Positions 9,452-17,672 of a DNA stretch of 64,000 nt are shown here, in pieces. The position numbers were made by a program, and so were the translations under genes. Source of the DNA: Bacillota bacterium (GTDB taxonomy: Bacteria > Bacillota > Clostridia > Oscillospirales > Acutalibacteraceae); assembly GCA_023390175.1 (NCBI GenBank), contig JAEWDK010000015.1, positions 1-64,000 of the forward strand. Direction: 5' to 3'. Each line of letters begins with the position of its first letter. Positions within the stretch are counted from its first letter, which is position 1. The notes beneath the pieces are model-generated. The model searched no databases, was not told the DNA's origin, and saw only the letters and a list, made by a program, of their open reading frames with translations.

Positions 9452-9480
9452 ATTATAATGACATTTCTTCGAATACGTTA
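9452..9480 (-). promoter_or_regulatory. Promoter of the GH20-GH2-GH43-GH1 operon
   Basis: A perfect TATAAT (9452-9457 read on the minus strand) lies 27 bases before the GTG start of the GH20 gene. The -35 position at 17-bp spacing reads TAACGT, a poor match, as expected for a promoter that needs an activator such as the AraC protein at 15033-16292. Confidence 0.55.
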
Positions 9481-9556
9481 TCTGAAACTGTATTTTCTTA
9501 TCTTCATTTTGCTCAACTAAAATATAAAAAACGATATTTTTGCAAGAAAGCCTGAA

Positions 9557-9751
9557 TTAAGGCAGTACTGCGAATTCCAATTGAACAGGCACGTCACAAT
9601 TTAGTTTTTTAGAGTGCAGTCCTACTGTGCCTCCATAAACTTTTACGTTACAGCTTATCTTTTTCCGATTGGCTTTTACGCAAAACAGCGGAACAAGTTT
9701 TCCTATTACACACAGTCCATCACCGGCGTAATCAAAGTGAAGGGTCCTCAT
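9557..9751 (-). CDS. Small unidentified protein, possibly a gene remnant
   Basis: A 64-residue frame with a good ribosome binding site (GGGGAGA, 8 bases before the ATG). It contains GKLVPLFCVKANRKK and VKVYGGTVGLHSKKL, looks like beta-strand-rich fold, and has no signal peptide or membrane segment. I do not recognise the family. It lies between the GH20 promoter and a 19-bp inverted repeat, in the same direction as the glycosidases, and could be the end of a lost carbohydrate-active enzyme as readily as a real small gene. Confidence 0.4.
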   Translation of the reverse strand: MRTLHFDYAGDGLCVIGKLVPLFCVKANRKKISCNVKVYGGTVGLHSKKLNCDVPVQLEFAVLP

Positions 9752-9806
9752 GATAATATCTCCCCATACTATAAATATTTGGCGAAAGTCACAGCAACCG
9801 ACCGCC

Positions 9807-9849
9807 GTTAGCAGAGAGAGCCAACAAAGGGTTGGCTCTCTCTGCTAAC
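9807..9849 (-). terminator. 19-bp perfect hairpin, likely transcript end
   Basis: Arms GTTAGCAGAGAGAGCCAAC and exact complement with a 5-base loop, about 100 bases after the small gene at 9952-10176. No T tract on either strand, so either factor-assisted termination or an RNA-stabilising 3' end. The perfect length of the stem is notable. Confidence 0.5.
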
Positions 9850-9951
9850 GAATTTAATAAATTTATCTTACACTCCTGCTTATGTAATTACGCGTAGCAC
9901 TAATCATATTTTCAACATTGCAGAGGTGCAAGGATGCTATTAGAGTCTGCT

Positions 9952-10176
9952 TCATTCAATAAGATCCGACAGCACTTTATAATCATTTTCATTCATGCAG
10001 ACAATTTGCCCTTTAGCTATTAAGGAATCATCTGCAATCGATTGTAAAAGCAGCGTGGATAACATAGATTTCATATTTAATACATTACCATCTTCAGTTT
10101 TAAAGAAGACATCCTCCTCACATAATTTTGCGCTCTTTATCAAATCCACTAATTTCACATTGCTTCTAATTCTCAT
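9952..10176 (-). CDS. Small HPr-like-fold protein, paralogue of 14783-15019
   Basis: A 74-residue protein with the pattern V-x-L-V-D-x-I-K...C-E-E-D-V-F-F-K-T-x-D-G-N-V-L-N-M-K-S-x-L. The central E-D-V and LN-K/R-S blocks recur in the protein at 14783-15019 (GDVLLRMKGTDVLNLRS), so the two are paralogues. Both resemble short clostridial proteins with an HPr-like layout in which the phosphorylatable His is absent; they are often mislabelled in databases. GAGAGG lies upstream of the ATG. It follows the GH3 gene, so it may be a small partner or regulator of sugar use. Function not known. Confidence 0.65.
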   Translation of the reverse strand: MRIRSNVKLVDLIKSAKLCEEDVFFKTEDGNVLNMKSMLSTLLLQSIADDSLIAKGQIVCMNENDYKVLSDLIE

Positions 10177-10235
10177 TTTAACAACCTCTCTTTTCCTCTA
10201 ATATTTTTGAAGCACCATTCATTTTATATTTTCAT

Positions 10236-10257
10236 CCCGCTTTCGCAATTAAGCGGG
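10236..10257 (-). terminator. Hairpin after the GH3 gene
   Basis: CCCGCTT and AAGCGGG arms with an 8-base loop, followed on the minus strand by GATGAAAATATAAAA. Weak as an intrinsic terminator but correctly placed 50 bases after the GH3 stop codon. Confidence 0.45.
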
Positions 10258-10306
10258 GTGATTGGGTTATATAACCTTCAGAATGATACTTTTCGCGGTA
10301 TCTGGT

Positions 10307-12559
10307 TCAGCTATTCAGCATCTGCAGTATTCCTTCAAGCTGTTCTTCCGATATCTTGCCATAAGATATCAGCGACGCCAGCGGAATTTCTTTCATCATA
10401 TTTTCTATCATTGCAGAGGCGCCACCGCCCATTGCGTTAGCTTGATCTTCAGCCCCATTTGGCATGTTTTGTTTTAAGGATGCCATCAGAGCCTGCCCTT
10501 TTGGGGACTGCATTACATCACCCATAGTGGAATTTCGAGTGAATTTGATGGGAATCACAGTGGTCGAGTAAACCTTGATGGGTGAACTTAACCGGATGTC
10601 CCTGGAGGAACTTCCAATTTCGATTAGGAATTCTCCTGTCTCCACAACAAAGTCATGCATACGTGTATCATAATAGGCAAAGGCACGCTTGCTGAGTTTG
10701 AAACTTACCACCTTACTCTCGCCGGGGTTCAGCCCGACCTTTGCAAAGCCCTTCAATTCACGTTGCGGACGCACCGGAGTGCTCTCCACGTCGCACACGT
10801 AAAGCTGGACAGCTTCTTTGCCGAACCGGCTGCCGGTGTTCTTGACAAAAACGGAGACGGAAACCTCCTCTGTGTCTTTCATATCGTTCTTATCCATCTT
10901 AAGATCGCTGTATGCAAAGCTGGTATAGCTTAAACCGTGCCCGAACGGGAACAGGACATCCATTTCTTTTTTGTCGTAGTAGCGATAGCCGACAAAGACA
11001 CCTTCGTGATACTCCACGCGTCCGTGATCACCGGGAAAATTCAGATAGCTCGGTGTGTCGCTTAACTTCTTAGGAAAAGTCTCGGCAAGTTTTCCGGACG
11101 GATTTGCATCTCCAAACAGAAGTGCGACCGTCGCTTCACCCGCGCCGTCACCCGCAAGATACAGTTCCAGAATCGACGGAATTGAATCCGCCCATGGCAT
11201 GGTGACAGGCGCACCGTTGTACAGCACTACTACCGTATTGGGCTGTACAGCGGACACGGCGGCAACCAGTTCGTTCTGATTTCCCGGCAAGTCGAGTATT
11301 GTCCGGTCTGCACCCTCGGTCTCAAAAGTTTCGGGCAGACCGACAAAGAGGACGGCGGCTTTTGCGGCTTTTGCGGCTTCGACAGCTTCGCGCAGCAGAG
11401 TTTCATCAGTGGCAGTCTCTTTGGAACGGTAGCCCTGAGCGTATGTAATATTCAAACCGGAGGCGGCATCGAGCGCGCTGACCACTTTCTGACTATTGAC
11501 ATGACTAGAGCCCGATCCCTGATACCGAGGCGAGACGGCAAATTCACCGATAAATGCCACTTCTGCATCCTTGCGCAGTGGCAGGACGGCACCGTCGTTT
11601 TTGAGCAGAACAGCGCATTCCTTGGCCGCGTCTGCCGCGACCCGATAGTCTGCCTCACGATCAAAAATAACATCCTCTTTTTGATGTTCGGAGGCCCATG
11701 CAACAAACTTCAGGATGTTCTCTACGACGGCGTCGAGTTCAGCCTCCGCAAGAGTCCCGTTTTTGACAGCGGCAACAATCTTATCCGTGTTGGATTTCCC
11801 GTCGCCGGGCATCTCCAGATCGACGCCCGCCTTAATTCCCGTAACGCGGTCCTTGACTGCACCCCAATCGGTAACCACGAAACCATCAAATCCCCATTTT
11901 CCCCGAAGAATATCCGTGAGCAGCTTCCTGTTTTCCGACATAAACGTACCATTGACCTTGTTGTAAGCGCACATAACAGACTTGGGGTGCGCTTCCTTTA
12001 TGACGGTCTCGAACGGCGACAAATAGATTTCGTTTAATGTACGCTCATCCACAACGGAGTTGCCGCTCATCCTCAGAGTTTCCTGATTATTGGCTGTATA
12101 ATGCTTTACACAGGCTGAAGCACCCTGGCTCTGGATACCACGCACCATTGCGGCACCGAGTTTGCCGGCAAGATACGGGTCTTCCGAATAGTATTCAAAA
12201 TCTCGCCCGCATAACGGACTCCGCTTGATGTTCACGCCCGGGCCTAGCAGCATGGCAAGATGCTCCGCCTGGCATTCCCTGCCCAATGTTTCGCCAACGT
12301 TCTCGGCGACCTCTTCATCAAAAGAGGATGCGAGTGCGCAAGCGGCAGGGAAACAGACGGCTTTAATACTTTCATTGAGTCCGAGGTGATCCTCTTTGCC
12401 ATCCTGCTTGCGCAGTCCGTGCGGGCCGTCGAACATCATGACAGCCGGTATTCCTAGCCGTTCCACTGCTTTGGTGCGCGCAAAGCCGCTTCCGGAGCAA
12501 AGGCCCGCCTTTTCTTCCAGTGTGAGTTCGGAAACGGTTTTTTTGATGTCCATATTCAT
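10307..12559 (-). CDS. GH3 beta-glucosidase
   Basis: A 750-residue family 3 beta-glycosidase. The N-terminal barrel contains DGPHGLR, the substrate-binding KHYTANNQE block and the nucleophile Asp231 in GFVVTDWGAV. It is followed by the alpha/beta sandwich domain (AVLLKNDGAVLPL, about 310-520, including the AGDGAGEA stretch) and a C-terminal fibronectin III-like domain with LFPFGHGLSYTSF and ELKGFAKV. The last 90 residues form the extra tail usual in clostridial cytoplasmic GH3 enzymes. No signal peptide. Start at 12559 has GAAGGAGC upstream. It follows the GPH symporter on the same strand, after a 157-base gap with a small possible gene, so transporter and hydrolase are probably expressed together. 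Confidence 0.94.
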   Translation of the reverse strand: MNMDIKKTVSELTLEEKAGLCSGSGFARTKAVERLGIPAVMMFDGPHGLRKQDGKEDHLGLNESIKAVCFPAACALASSFDEEVAENVGETLGRECQAEHLAMLLGPGVNIKRSPLCGRDFEYYSEDPYLAGKLGAAMVRGIQSQGASACVKHYTANNQETLRMSGNSVVDERTLNEIYLSPFETVIKEAHPKSVMCAYNKVNGTFMSENRKLLTDILRGKWGFDGFVVTDWGAVKDRVTGIKAGVDLEMPGDGKSNTDKIVAAVKNGTLAEAELDAVVENILKFVAWASEHQKEDVIFDREADYRVAADAAKECAVLLKNDGAVLPLRKDAEVAFIGEFAVSPRYQGSGSSHVNSQKVVSALDAASGLNITYAQGYRSKETATDETLLREAVEAAKAAKAAVLFVGLPETFETEGADRTILDLPGNQNELVAAVSAVQPNTVVVLYNGAPVTMPWADSIPSILELYLAGDGAGEATVALLFGDANPSGKLAETFPKKLSDTPSYLNFPGDHGRVEYHEGVFVGYRYYDKKEMDVLFPFGHGLSYTSFAYSDLKMDKNDMKDTEEVSVSVFVKNTGSRFGKEAVQLYVCDVESTPVRPQRELKGFAKVGLNPGESKVVSFKLSKRAFAYYDTRMHDFVVETGEFLIEIGSSSRDIRLSSPIKVYSTTVIPIKFTRNSTMGDVMQSPKGQALMASLKQNMPNGAEDQANAMGGGASAMIENMMKEIPLASLISYGKISEEQLEGILQMLNS

Positions 12560-12600
12560 ACAATAATGCTCCTTCTCGTTTGCTCAAGAATTATTAATTA

Positions 12601-12684
12601 CTATTCCTCTAATATCAAAGTTGTTAAACAGGATGGTGCTGCAAGCACAGAAACTCGAACAGAACCGGATTCAGCTTGCTTCAT
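12601..12684 (-). CDS. Possible 27-residue peptide between symporter and GH3
   Basis: An ATG at 12684 with a strong GTGGAGG ribosome binding site opens a 27-codon frame beginning MKQAESGSVRVSVLAAPSC. It lies just 33 bases after the symporter stop and 41 before the GH3 start. No motif, and no modifying enzyme nearby that would make it a peptide natural product. It may be a leader peptide or the stub of a deleted gene, as other stubs occur around this island. Confidence 0.3.
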   Translation of the reverse strand: MKQAESGSVRVSVLAAPSCLTTLILEE

Positions 12685-12716
12685 ATTATTTTCCTCCACA
12701 ATGGTGTTCGTCAGAT

Positions 12717-14120
12717 CTATGCTTCCTCATTGCTTGCTGCTTTTCTTCGTTCTGCCAATTCCTTTGTTATCTGCTTCTGCTTTTCCTCAGTCAAATCAAA
12801 GAACACGACTCCTAATGTCAATACGAATACAGCAGCAGGAACAACGCCCATAAGCAATTTAAGGCCAAAAATGCTTGCACTGCTTTGCTGCGGCGCATTG
12901 GCAACATATCCTGCTACATAAAGCACTCCTGCTGTAATTGAGCCCGACAACGCACTTCCAAGCGTAGTTAAAAAGCTTTGGAACGATCCCATGAAAGCGT
13001 TGATGTTCAATTTTGTCTTCCACTCTGTATAATCCATTGCGGCGGGCATCATTGTACCTTGTACCGGAGTAGCCAATCCGGTAAACAAGCTAAGCAGGCA
13101 CAGTAAGACCATATACATAGTAACTCCGGTCCCTGATGAAGGAAGGAACATTACCAAAAACATTGAAGCGATATTCACTACTGATGCTATAATGAGCAGT
13201 TTTTTAATTCCTAACCTTTTACTTACAACAGTACTCAGCATAACACCAAGCATTGTCGGAAGTATTGCTACTATGCCTGTTATCGCCAGCAAATTATCAT
13301 TATGAAAATAATATTTAAAGTAGTAAATGCTTGCGCCGGATCGGATACCATTCGATAAATTCAATGCAAACACATAAAGGTATACGATAATTGCTGTTTT
13401 GTTTGTTAAGACCGCTTTGAACATTGTCTTTATGGACGGCCCTTTTCTTGTTTCCGAAGTCTGAATCAGATATCTTTCTTTTAATACGCGTTGCTGGAAA
13501 ATTGCTACGACTATAGTAATTATTGCAACAATGCCCATAATTATCGAGAAGCCTTTTGCATCATTGCCGCCGCCAAGTAATTTATATAATGGTTGTACGC
13601 CGATTTGCGCTACCATCGCTCCAATTATAGCCAAGAAAAATGATATCTGACCAATTGAAGCCCTGTCATCAATACGTTTAGTCATAGCAGGAATCAGCGC
13701 TAAAGCAGGAGCCCCACCGACATTGAACACCAGGCTGTACAGAACATAAGTAATAGTTGCATATATTAAATTTCCCGTCGGACCTAAATTGAAATTCGTG
13801 TAAGTAAACCATCCGAAGATACCTGTCAGTAAAGCGCCCAAGATCAGCCACGGTTTATATTTGCCCCATGGAGTAGTTACTTTGTCAACAAGAATCCCAA
13901 ACGCCGGAGAAAGAAAAGCATCGGCAATACGTGTAATGAGGAATAAGGCCGCAATGTATGCCGGACTGATTTTCATGATATCCGTATAGAAAAACAGTAA
14001 AAATAATTGAATCACTTGAACATGAAAGGTTCCAAAACCACCATTAATAGTGGCCGCCAACTTTTCGCTGAATTTTAGTTTTCTGTCTTCCGGTACTCCT
14101 GTAGTAGCTTTCTGTTCCAT
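12717..14120 (-). CDS. GPH-family sugar:cation symporter
   Basis: A 467-residue, about 12-helix membrane protein of the glycoside-pentoside-hexuronide:cation symporter family (MelB, XylP, UidB type) of the major facilitator superfamily. The N-terminal KLAATINGGFGTFHVQVIQLF helix, the FLITRIADAFLSPAFGILVDK motif and the following WGKYKPWLILGA segment are family hallmarks. It imports a glycoside with H+ or Na+. It lies 119 bases after the GH2 N-terminal remnant and upstream of GH3, all on the minus strand. It is the only transporter in the island, so it likely supplies all the cytoplasmic hydrolases. Substrate is unknown; a beta-linked di- or oligosaccharide is the best guess. Confidence 0.9.
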   Translation of the reverse strand: MEQKATTGVPEDRKLKFSEKLAATINGGFGTFHVQVIQLFLLFFYTDIMKISPAYIAALFLITRIADAFLSPAFGILVDKVTTPWGKYKPWLILGALLTGIFGWFTYTNFNLGPTGNLIYATITYVLYSLVFNVGGAPALALIPAMTKRIDDRASIGQISFFLAIIGAMVAQIGVQPLYKLLGGGNDAKGFSIIMGIVAIITIVVAIFQQRVLKERYLIQTSETRKGPSIKTMFKAVLTNKTAIIVYLYVFALNLSNGIRSGASIYYFKYYFHNDNLLAITGIVAILPTMLGVMLSTVVSKRLGIKKLLIIASVVNIASMFLVMFLPSSGTGVTMYMVLLCLLSLFTGLATPVQGTMMPAAMDYTEWKTKLNINAFMGSFQSFLTTLGSALSGSITAGVLYVAGYVANAPQQSSASIFGLKLLMGVVPAAVFVLTLGVVFFDLTEEKQKQITKELAERRKAASNEEA

Positions 14121-14238
14121 TCTAATTCCTCCTATGATTTATGTGTTGCAGTAAACACTAAAAGCATTTATTGATAAGCCGGATTTCTTAACCGACTATT
14201 TCAACTCCCCTTCTTTGCTGGATGAAGCATCTGCCACC

Positions 14239-14448
14239 TTACCATAGCTTATTAACATCCACTGCAGGCGCAGAAAATGTCTTTTCATATTCATAAATTC
14301 CGCCGCGGAAGGATGCGCAACCGCTTCCTGACTCAGAGTTCGGAGATCTTCCCTGCCCTAGCATTGCATCATGAGGCAGACAAATTTTTCTTTTCTTCTT
14401 GTCTACTTCTCCAAAAATCCAATCTTCTTGAAATGAATTCCCTTTCAT
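14239..14448 (-). pseudogene. GH2 N-terminal remnant (69 codons)
   Basis: Begins with a good ribosome binding site (AGAGGGG) and ATG and reads FQEDWIF, KICLPHDAMLGQGRSP, then SGSGCASFRGGIYEYEK, which lines up with residues 1-70 of the intact GH2 at 5463-7844 (NLPHDAML, GAFFAGGKYIYQK). It stops at TAA straight after DVNKLW, where the sandwich domain should continue. It still occupies the first position of the symporter operon, so its promoter and translation start probably survive while the enzyme is gone. It may be the missing front of the fragment at 1248-2030. Confidence 0.82.
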
Positions 14449-14666
14449 AAGTTACCCCTCTTCTGTTATTGCGTATTTAGCTAAAAGTTAATAAATAAGC
14501 CAAGCGGAATTTGTATTAATTTTACGCTTACAGTTAGTGTAGCAAAATGAAAGTAAATCAGGTATCAAAAAATAGCTTTATTTATCATTTTTTCGGTCGA
14601 CCATAAAACAATATCTAAAAATTTATAAAAAAAACGAAAAATTAATAAGTTGGTGGATGGTTTATT

Positions 14667-14675
14667 TGCTATAAT
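14667..14675 (+). promoter_or_regulatory. Extended -10 promoter of the small protein/AraC operon; divergent region
   Basis: TGCTATAAT fits an extended -10 element (TGnTATAAT) about 108 bases before the start at 14783. The whole 14449-14782 interval is A+T rich and separates the symporter operon (minus) from the regulator operon (plus); a TACACT -10-like element around 14534-14539 on the minus strand could serve the former. No clear AraC half-sites could be defined by eye. Confidence 0.5.
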
Positions 14676-14782
14676 AAACATGGTTAAAGAAGAACAAGTA
14701 TATGGGATTTATTTTGCTTGGATTAATCAAAATCAAAACTTTTATAAAATAAATGATCATGTATCAAACAGAAGGAGAAGTC

Positions 14783-15019
14783 ATGTACCTAAAGCAAGAT
14801 ATTAATATCGTGGCCTTTTTAAAAAAAGTCGGCCAATGTGAAGGGGATGTACTGCTTCGCATGAAAGGAACGGATGTTCTGAATCTCAGATCCACATTAT
14901 GCCAATATGTTTTTGCTGTGGCTGCGACACATAAGGATCTTATTGAAGCAGCTGAGGTTATTTGTGAAAGAGAATCAGATGTATACCTTATTGAAGACTT
15001 CCTATCGATTGTAAAATAA
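14783..15019 (+). CDS. Small HPr-like-fold protein, paralogue of 9952-10176
   Basis: A 78-residue protein starting MYLKQDINIVAFLKKV, with CEGDVLLRMKGTDVLNLRSTL in the middle and an acidic C-terminus. Start chosen at 14783 because AGAAGGAGAAG lies just upstream; an earlier in-frame ATG lacks a site. It shares block order and spacing with the protein at 9952-10176. It is 13 bases before the AraC gene and almost certainly co-transcribed with it, which argues for a role in sensing or tuning the sugar response. No enzymatic motif. The HPr-like call rests on general resemblance only. Confidence 0.65.
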   Translation: MYLKQDINIVAFLKKVGQCEGDVLLRMKGTDVLNLRSTLCQYVFAVAATHKDLIEAAEVICERESDVYLIEDFLSIVK

Positions 15020-15032
15020 AAGGAGGAGAAAA

Positions 15033-16292
15033 ATGGAACGTATTGAGGAACGAATTGCATTACTGCGTGAACTGGTGTCATGTGTGTATAATCTTTACTT
15101 CACGGAATATGATACTTCTTTCAATGTGAATTACTGCAGTGCACCTCATGGCAACATCCTTCATCTTTTATTTTCTTTAGATATGACAAGTGGAAAGTAC
15201 AGTGAAATAGCTGATGAAATAAAAAACAGGACACTGACTTTCGATCTTGGAAAGCCATTCGTGGTTACCAATTCGATTGGAATGGTTTGGATATCCGATA
15301 TTGAAAGGCTTAACGGAGTTCCTATCAAGATTCACGTTCTCGGTCCGGCATTCACGGACGATTATTCCATCAAAGCCATAGAAAACAGGTTAGAAAAGCT
15401 TGATCTTACCGGCAATTTAAAGACTGAATTCATGGACACTATCAGTGATTTTCCTGTTATTTCTATGGTTCGTTTTTTTGAATATGGTATTATGTTGCAT
15501 TACTGCTTGACCTGCGAAAAAATGACGATCAGTGAATTCACCTATTTAAATCTTTCGGAAAAAGATGATTCTGTAAATGAATCCCGTGTGGAACCTAATC
15601 ATGGAACCTATATTGCCGAACAAAAAATGTTGAAGTTTGTACGTGAGGGTAATCTTAAATACCAAAAGGAGATGGATCGGTTAGCCTCATTTGGAAATTT
15701 GGGTAAGCTTGCGAACGGCGATTATATTCGGCAGGTTAAAAATTCAGTGATAGTTTTTACAGCTTTATGCTGCCGCGCCGCTATTTTGGGAGGTTTATCT
15801 CCGGAAACTGCATATCTCCTCAGCGACCGGTATATTCAAAATACAGAAAGCTGCGATACTCTATCTGAACTGGCTGAAATTAACCATGCGATGCTTGACG
15901 ACTATATCCATAGAGTATATCGTTTAAAAACAGACGTCGGTATTTCGCCGCAAATTCGAACCTGCAGTGACTATATCAGCCTTTATCCAGAAAAAAAGCT
16001 AGATATACACGACTTGGCCTCAAAACTAGGATATACAGATTACTACTTTACAAAGAAATTCAAAAGGGAGACCGGATTCACTGTCAAAGAATTTGCCACA
16101 CAGCAAAAAATTGAGAAGGCAAAGGTTCTTTTGAAAGATAACAATTTGAATGTTGCGGATATAAGCGACACGCTTGGGTTCAGCTCACAAAGTTACTTCG
16201 GTGAAATTTTCCGAAAAAATACCGGTCTTAGCCCGAGTGAGTATCGCGCTAAAATACCGCAAAATCGTGCGGCCGTGTTTCAGAATGAGTAA
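15033..16292 (+). CDS. AraC-family transcriptional regulator of the glycan island
   Basis: A 419-residue protein. The C-terminal 100 residues are a double helix-turn-helix: LDIHDLASKLGYTDYYFTKKFKRETG is the first, then the connecting helix, then NVADISDTLGFSSQSYFGEIFRKNTGLSPSEYR, the classic AraC/XylS signature. The first 300 residues are a large sensor domain of mixed alpha/beta type without a clear cupin motif and without membrane helices, like many clostridial regulators of plant-glycan use. AGGAGG precedes the ATG. It diverges from the symporter/GH3 operon, which it probably activates, and may also activate the GH20 operon with its weak -35 box. Confidence 0.9.
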   Translation: MERIEERIALLRELVSCVYNLYFTEYDTSFNVNYCSAPHGNILHLLFSLDMTSGKYSEIADEIKNRTLTFDLGKPFVVTNSIGMVWISDIERLNGVPIKIHVLGPAFTDDYSIKAIENRLEKLDLTGNLKTEFMDTISDFPVISMVRFFEYGIMLHYCLTCEKMTISEFTYLNLSEKDDSVNESRVEPNHGTYIAEQKMLKFVREGNLKYQKEMDRLASFGNLGKLANGDYIRQVKNSVIVFTALCCRAAILGGLSPETAYLLSDRYIQNTESCDTLSELAEINHAMLDDYIHRVYRLKTDVGISPQIRTCSDYISLYPEKKLDIHDLASKLGYTDYYFTKKFKRETGFTVKEFATQQKIEKAKVLLKDNNLNVADISDTLGFSSQSYFGEIFRKNTGLSPSEYRAKIPQNRAAVFQNE

Positions 16293-16330
16293 AGGGACAC
16301 TTGATAAGTTTTAAAATGTTTTTGCGCATA

Positions 16331-16374
16331 AAAGTCCGGGTTCTTTGAAAACATTTCCAATGAACCCGGACTTT
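16331..16374. terminator. Bidirectional terminator between AraC gene and microprotein
   Basis: A perfect 13-bp stem (AAAGTCCGGGTTC with its complement) and 18-base loop, 38 bases after the AraC stop on the plus strand and 2 bases after the microprotein stop on the minus strand. Only short T stretches follow. Confidence 0.7.
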
Positions 16375-16376
16375 GT

Positions 16377-16484
16377 TCATAAATCGCAGTTTGAGAAAAA
16401 TGTTTTATCCTTCTTTAAAAACACCAGAAGAACTCCTATGAGTACCAGGATAATCGGTACTGCTATTGCGATTGCCTTTTTCAT
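16377..16484 (-). CDS. 35-residue single-pass membrane microprotein
   Basis: A 36-codon frame downstream of the SDR gene at 16541-17566. The ATG at 16484 follows GAAAGGG at 8 bases. Residues 4-23 (AIAIAVPIILVLIGVLLVFL) are uninterrupted hydrophobic, followed by KKDK and a short polar tail, giving an N-out or N-in single helix with a positive anchor. The stop codon lies directly before the terminator hairpin, so the transcript seems designed to end here. The opposite strand also has an open frame but it crosses the terminator. No family recognised; small membrane peptides of this kind often bind a larger membrane protein. Confidence 0.6.
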   Translation of the reverse strand: MKKAIAIAVPIILVLIGVLLVFLKKDKTFFSNCDL

Positions 16485-16540
16485 ATCTTTTACCCTTTCA
16501 GAACTTGATGCTGCGTTCGTTTTGTTGCTTCGTAAGCCAG

Positions 16541-17566
16541 TTACCTTGCGGCATTTATAAAAATTTTGCCCTCTTTACGGAGCCATTTCACTGTGTCAGC
16601 CATGGTTTCTTCAAACGGGCGGGTGTGATAATTAAGCTCACGCTCTGCCTTTTCACTGCTGAAATTATTGTTCCTGGCAAGATTGTATATTCCAAACATC
16701 GTGAGCAGTGCTGGCTTTCCTGTGATTTTACTTCCCAGAGCGGCCAAATGAGCAAAAATCTTGGCAACTGAAATTGGAAGGATTGTTTTTACTTCTTTTA
16801 CACCGCTGGTACGGCTAATGTGCTGAAACATTTCCTTCATGGAAACACAAACGTTACCCATGATATATCCTTCACCCTTGCGGCCTTTATTGCAGCAGGA
16901 TATTACCCCGTCCGCCAAATCGCGCACATCCACCGCATTGAAACTGCCTGCAACACCGCCCGGCATTTTACCATTTACATAGTCGATGACAAAGCTGGAA
17001 ACCGGACCATAAGCATAATCGTCGGGGCCGCAGATTCCGGTCGGGAATATGATTGACGCATCCAGCCCTTTTTTGTTGACCGCGTCCATGACGGCCTGGG
17101 AAGCCAGCGCTTTCGTTTTTCCATAATGTCCAACAATGCCGTCCGGAGTAAAGTGGCTTACTTCGGTGATTATATGACCATTCGGAAGCTCTGGGATTGC
17201 GCTGGTTGAACTGACATAAACAAGCTTCTTGACCTTGTGTTCTAGACATTTATCCACAATATTCTTTGTTCCGCCTACATTCACATCATAAAGTTTTTTG
17301 CTGTAGTCGCCTGAAACTGTTACGATACTCGCACAGTGGATTACGATAACTTCCGTACCGTCTTCAACTGTAAAAAAACGCTCCAGTGACGTCGTATTCG
17401 CAACGTCACCGATCACAATTTCTACTTCCTTGGGCACACGCTCTGCAGCGGGGTCGCCTTTAAGAACTAAAGCACGTATCCTTTCGCCTTTTTCGAGCAG
17501 TTGACTGCAAACGCTGCTGCCAAGGTTTCCGGCTGCACCGGTTACTAAGTAAATTCTGTTTTTCAT
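16541..17566 (-). CDS. Extended SDR, NAD(P)-dependent epimerase/reductase
   Basis: A 341-residue extended short-chain dehydrogenase, dihydroflavonol-4-reductase/hydroxysteroid dehydrogenase-like. Nucleotide binding is shown by LVTGAAGNLGS at residues 7-17; SSTSAIP carries the catalytic Ser/Thr and HYGKTKA the Tyr-x-x-x-Lys pair. The region after PTGICGPDDYAYG and the NAVDVRDLADGV block are usual for this group. It reduces or oxidises a carbonyl or alcohol on a small molecule; the substrate is not known. It has its own promoter carrying the shared GTTTAC operator (17617-17649), so it belongs to the same regulon as the SDR and two-component genes next door. Confidence 0.85.
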   Translation of the reverse strand: MKNRIYLVTGAAGNLGSSVCSQLLEKGERIRALVLKGDPAAERVPKEVEIVIGDVANTTSLERFFTVEDGTEVIVIHCASIVTVSGDYSKKLYDVNVGGTKNIVDKCLEHKVKKLVYVSSTSAIPELPNGHIITEVSHFTPDGIVGHYGKTKALASQAVMDAVNKKGLDASIIFPTGICGPDDYAYGPVSSFVIDYVNGKMPGGVAGSFNAVDVRDLADGVISCCNKGRKGEGYIMGNVCVSMKEMFQHISRTSGVKEVKTILPISVAKIFAHLAALGSKITGKPALLTMFGIYNLARNNNFSSEKAERELNYHTRPFEETMADTVKWLRKEGKIFINAAR

Positions 17567-17616
17567 GTATATTCCTCTTTCTTCATCAGTATATTTTTAT
17601 TTTTCATTGCAACCAA

Positions 17617-17649
17617 AGCATATCTTGCCGAAGTAAACTATTCGTAAAG
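17617..17649 (-). promoter_or_regulatory. Operator and -10 box of the extended SDR gene
   Basis: On the minus strand CTTTAC-N5-GTTTAC (11-bp period) ends 10 bases before TATGCT at 17617-17622. The distance from the first base of the second repeat to the -10 box is 16, the same as in the other three copies (18571-18603, 18622-18654, 20710-20742). The repeat covers the usual -35 position, as for activators of the OmpR class. Confidence 0.75.
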
Positions 17650-17672
17650 TTCATGAGCAGCATATTGGCCTT

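Noticed and set aside
12601..12684. RiPP precursor peptide
   Set aside because: The end has Ser, Cys and Thr, but there is no modifying enzyme, protease or dedicated exporter beside it.
16345..16560. A 71-codon plus-strand frame after the AraC gene
   Set aside because: It crosses the terminator stem and is opposite the better supported microprotein and the end of the SDR gene.
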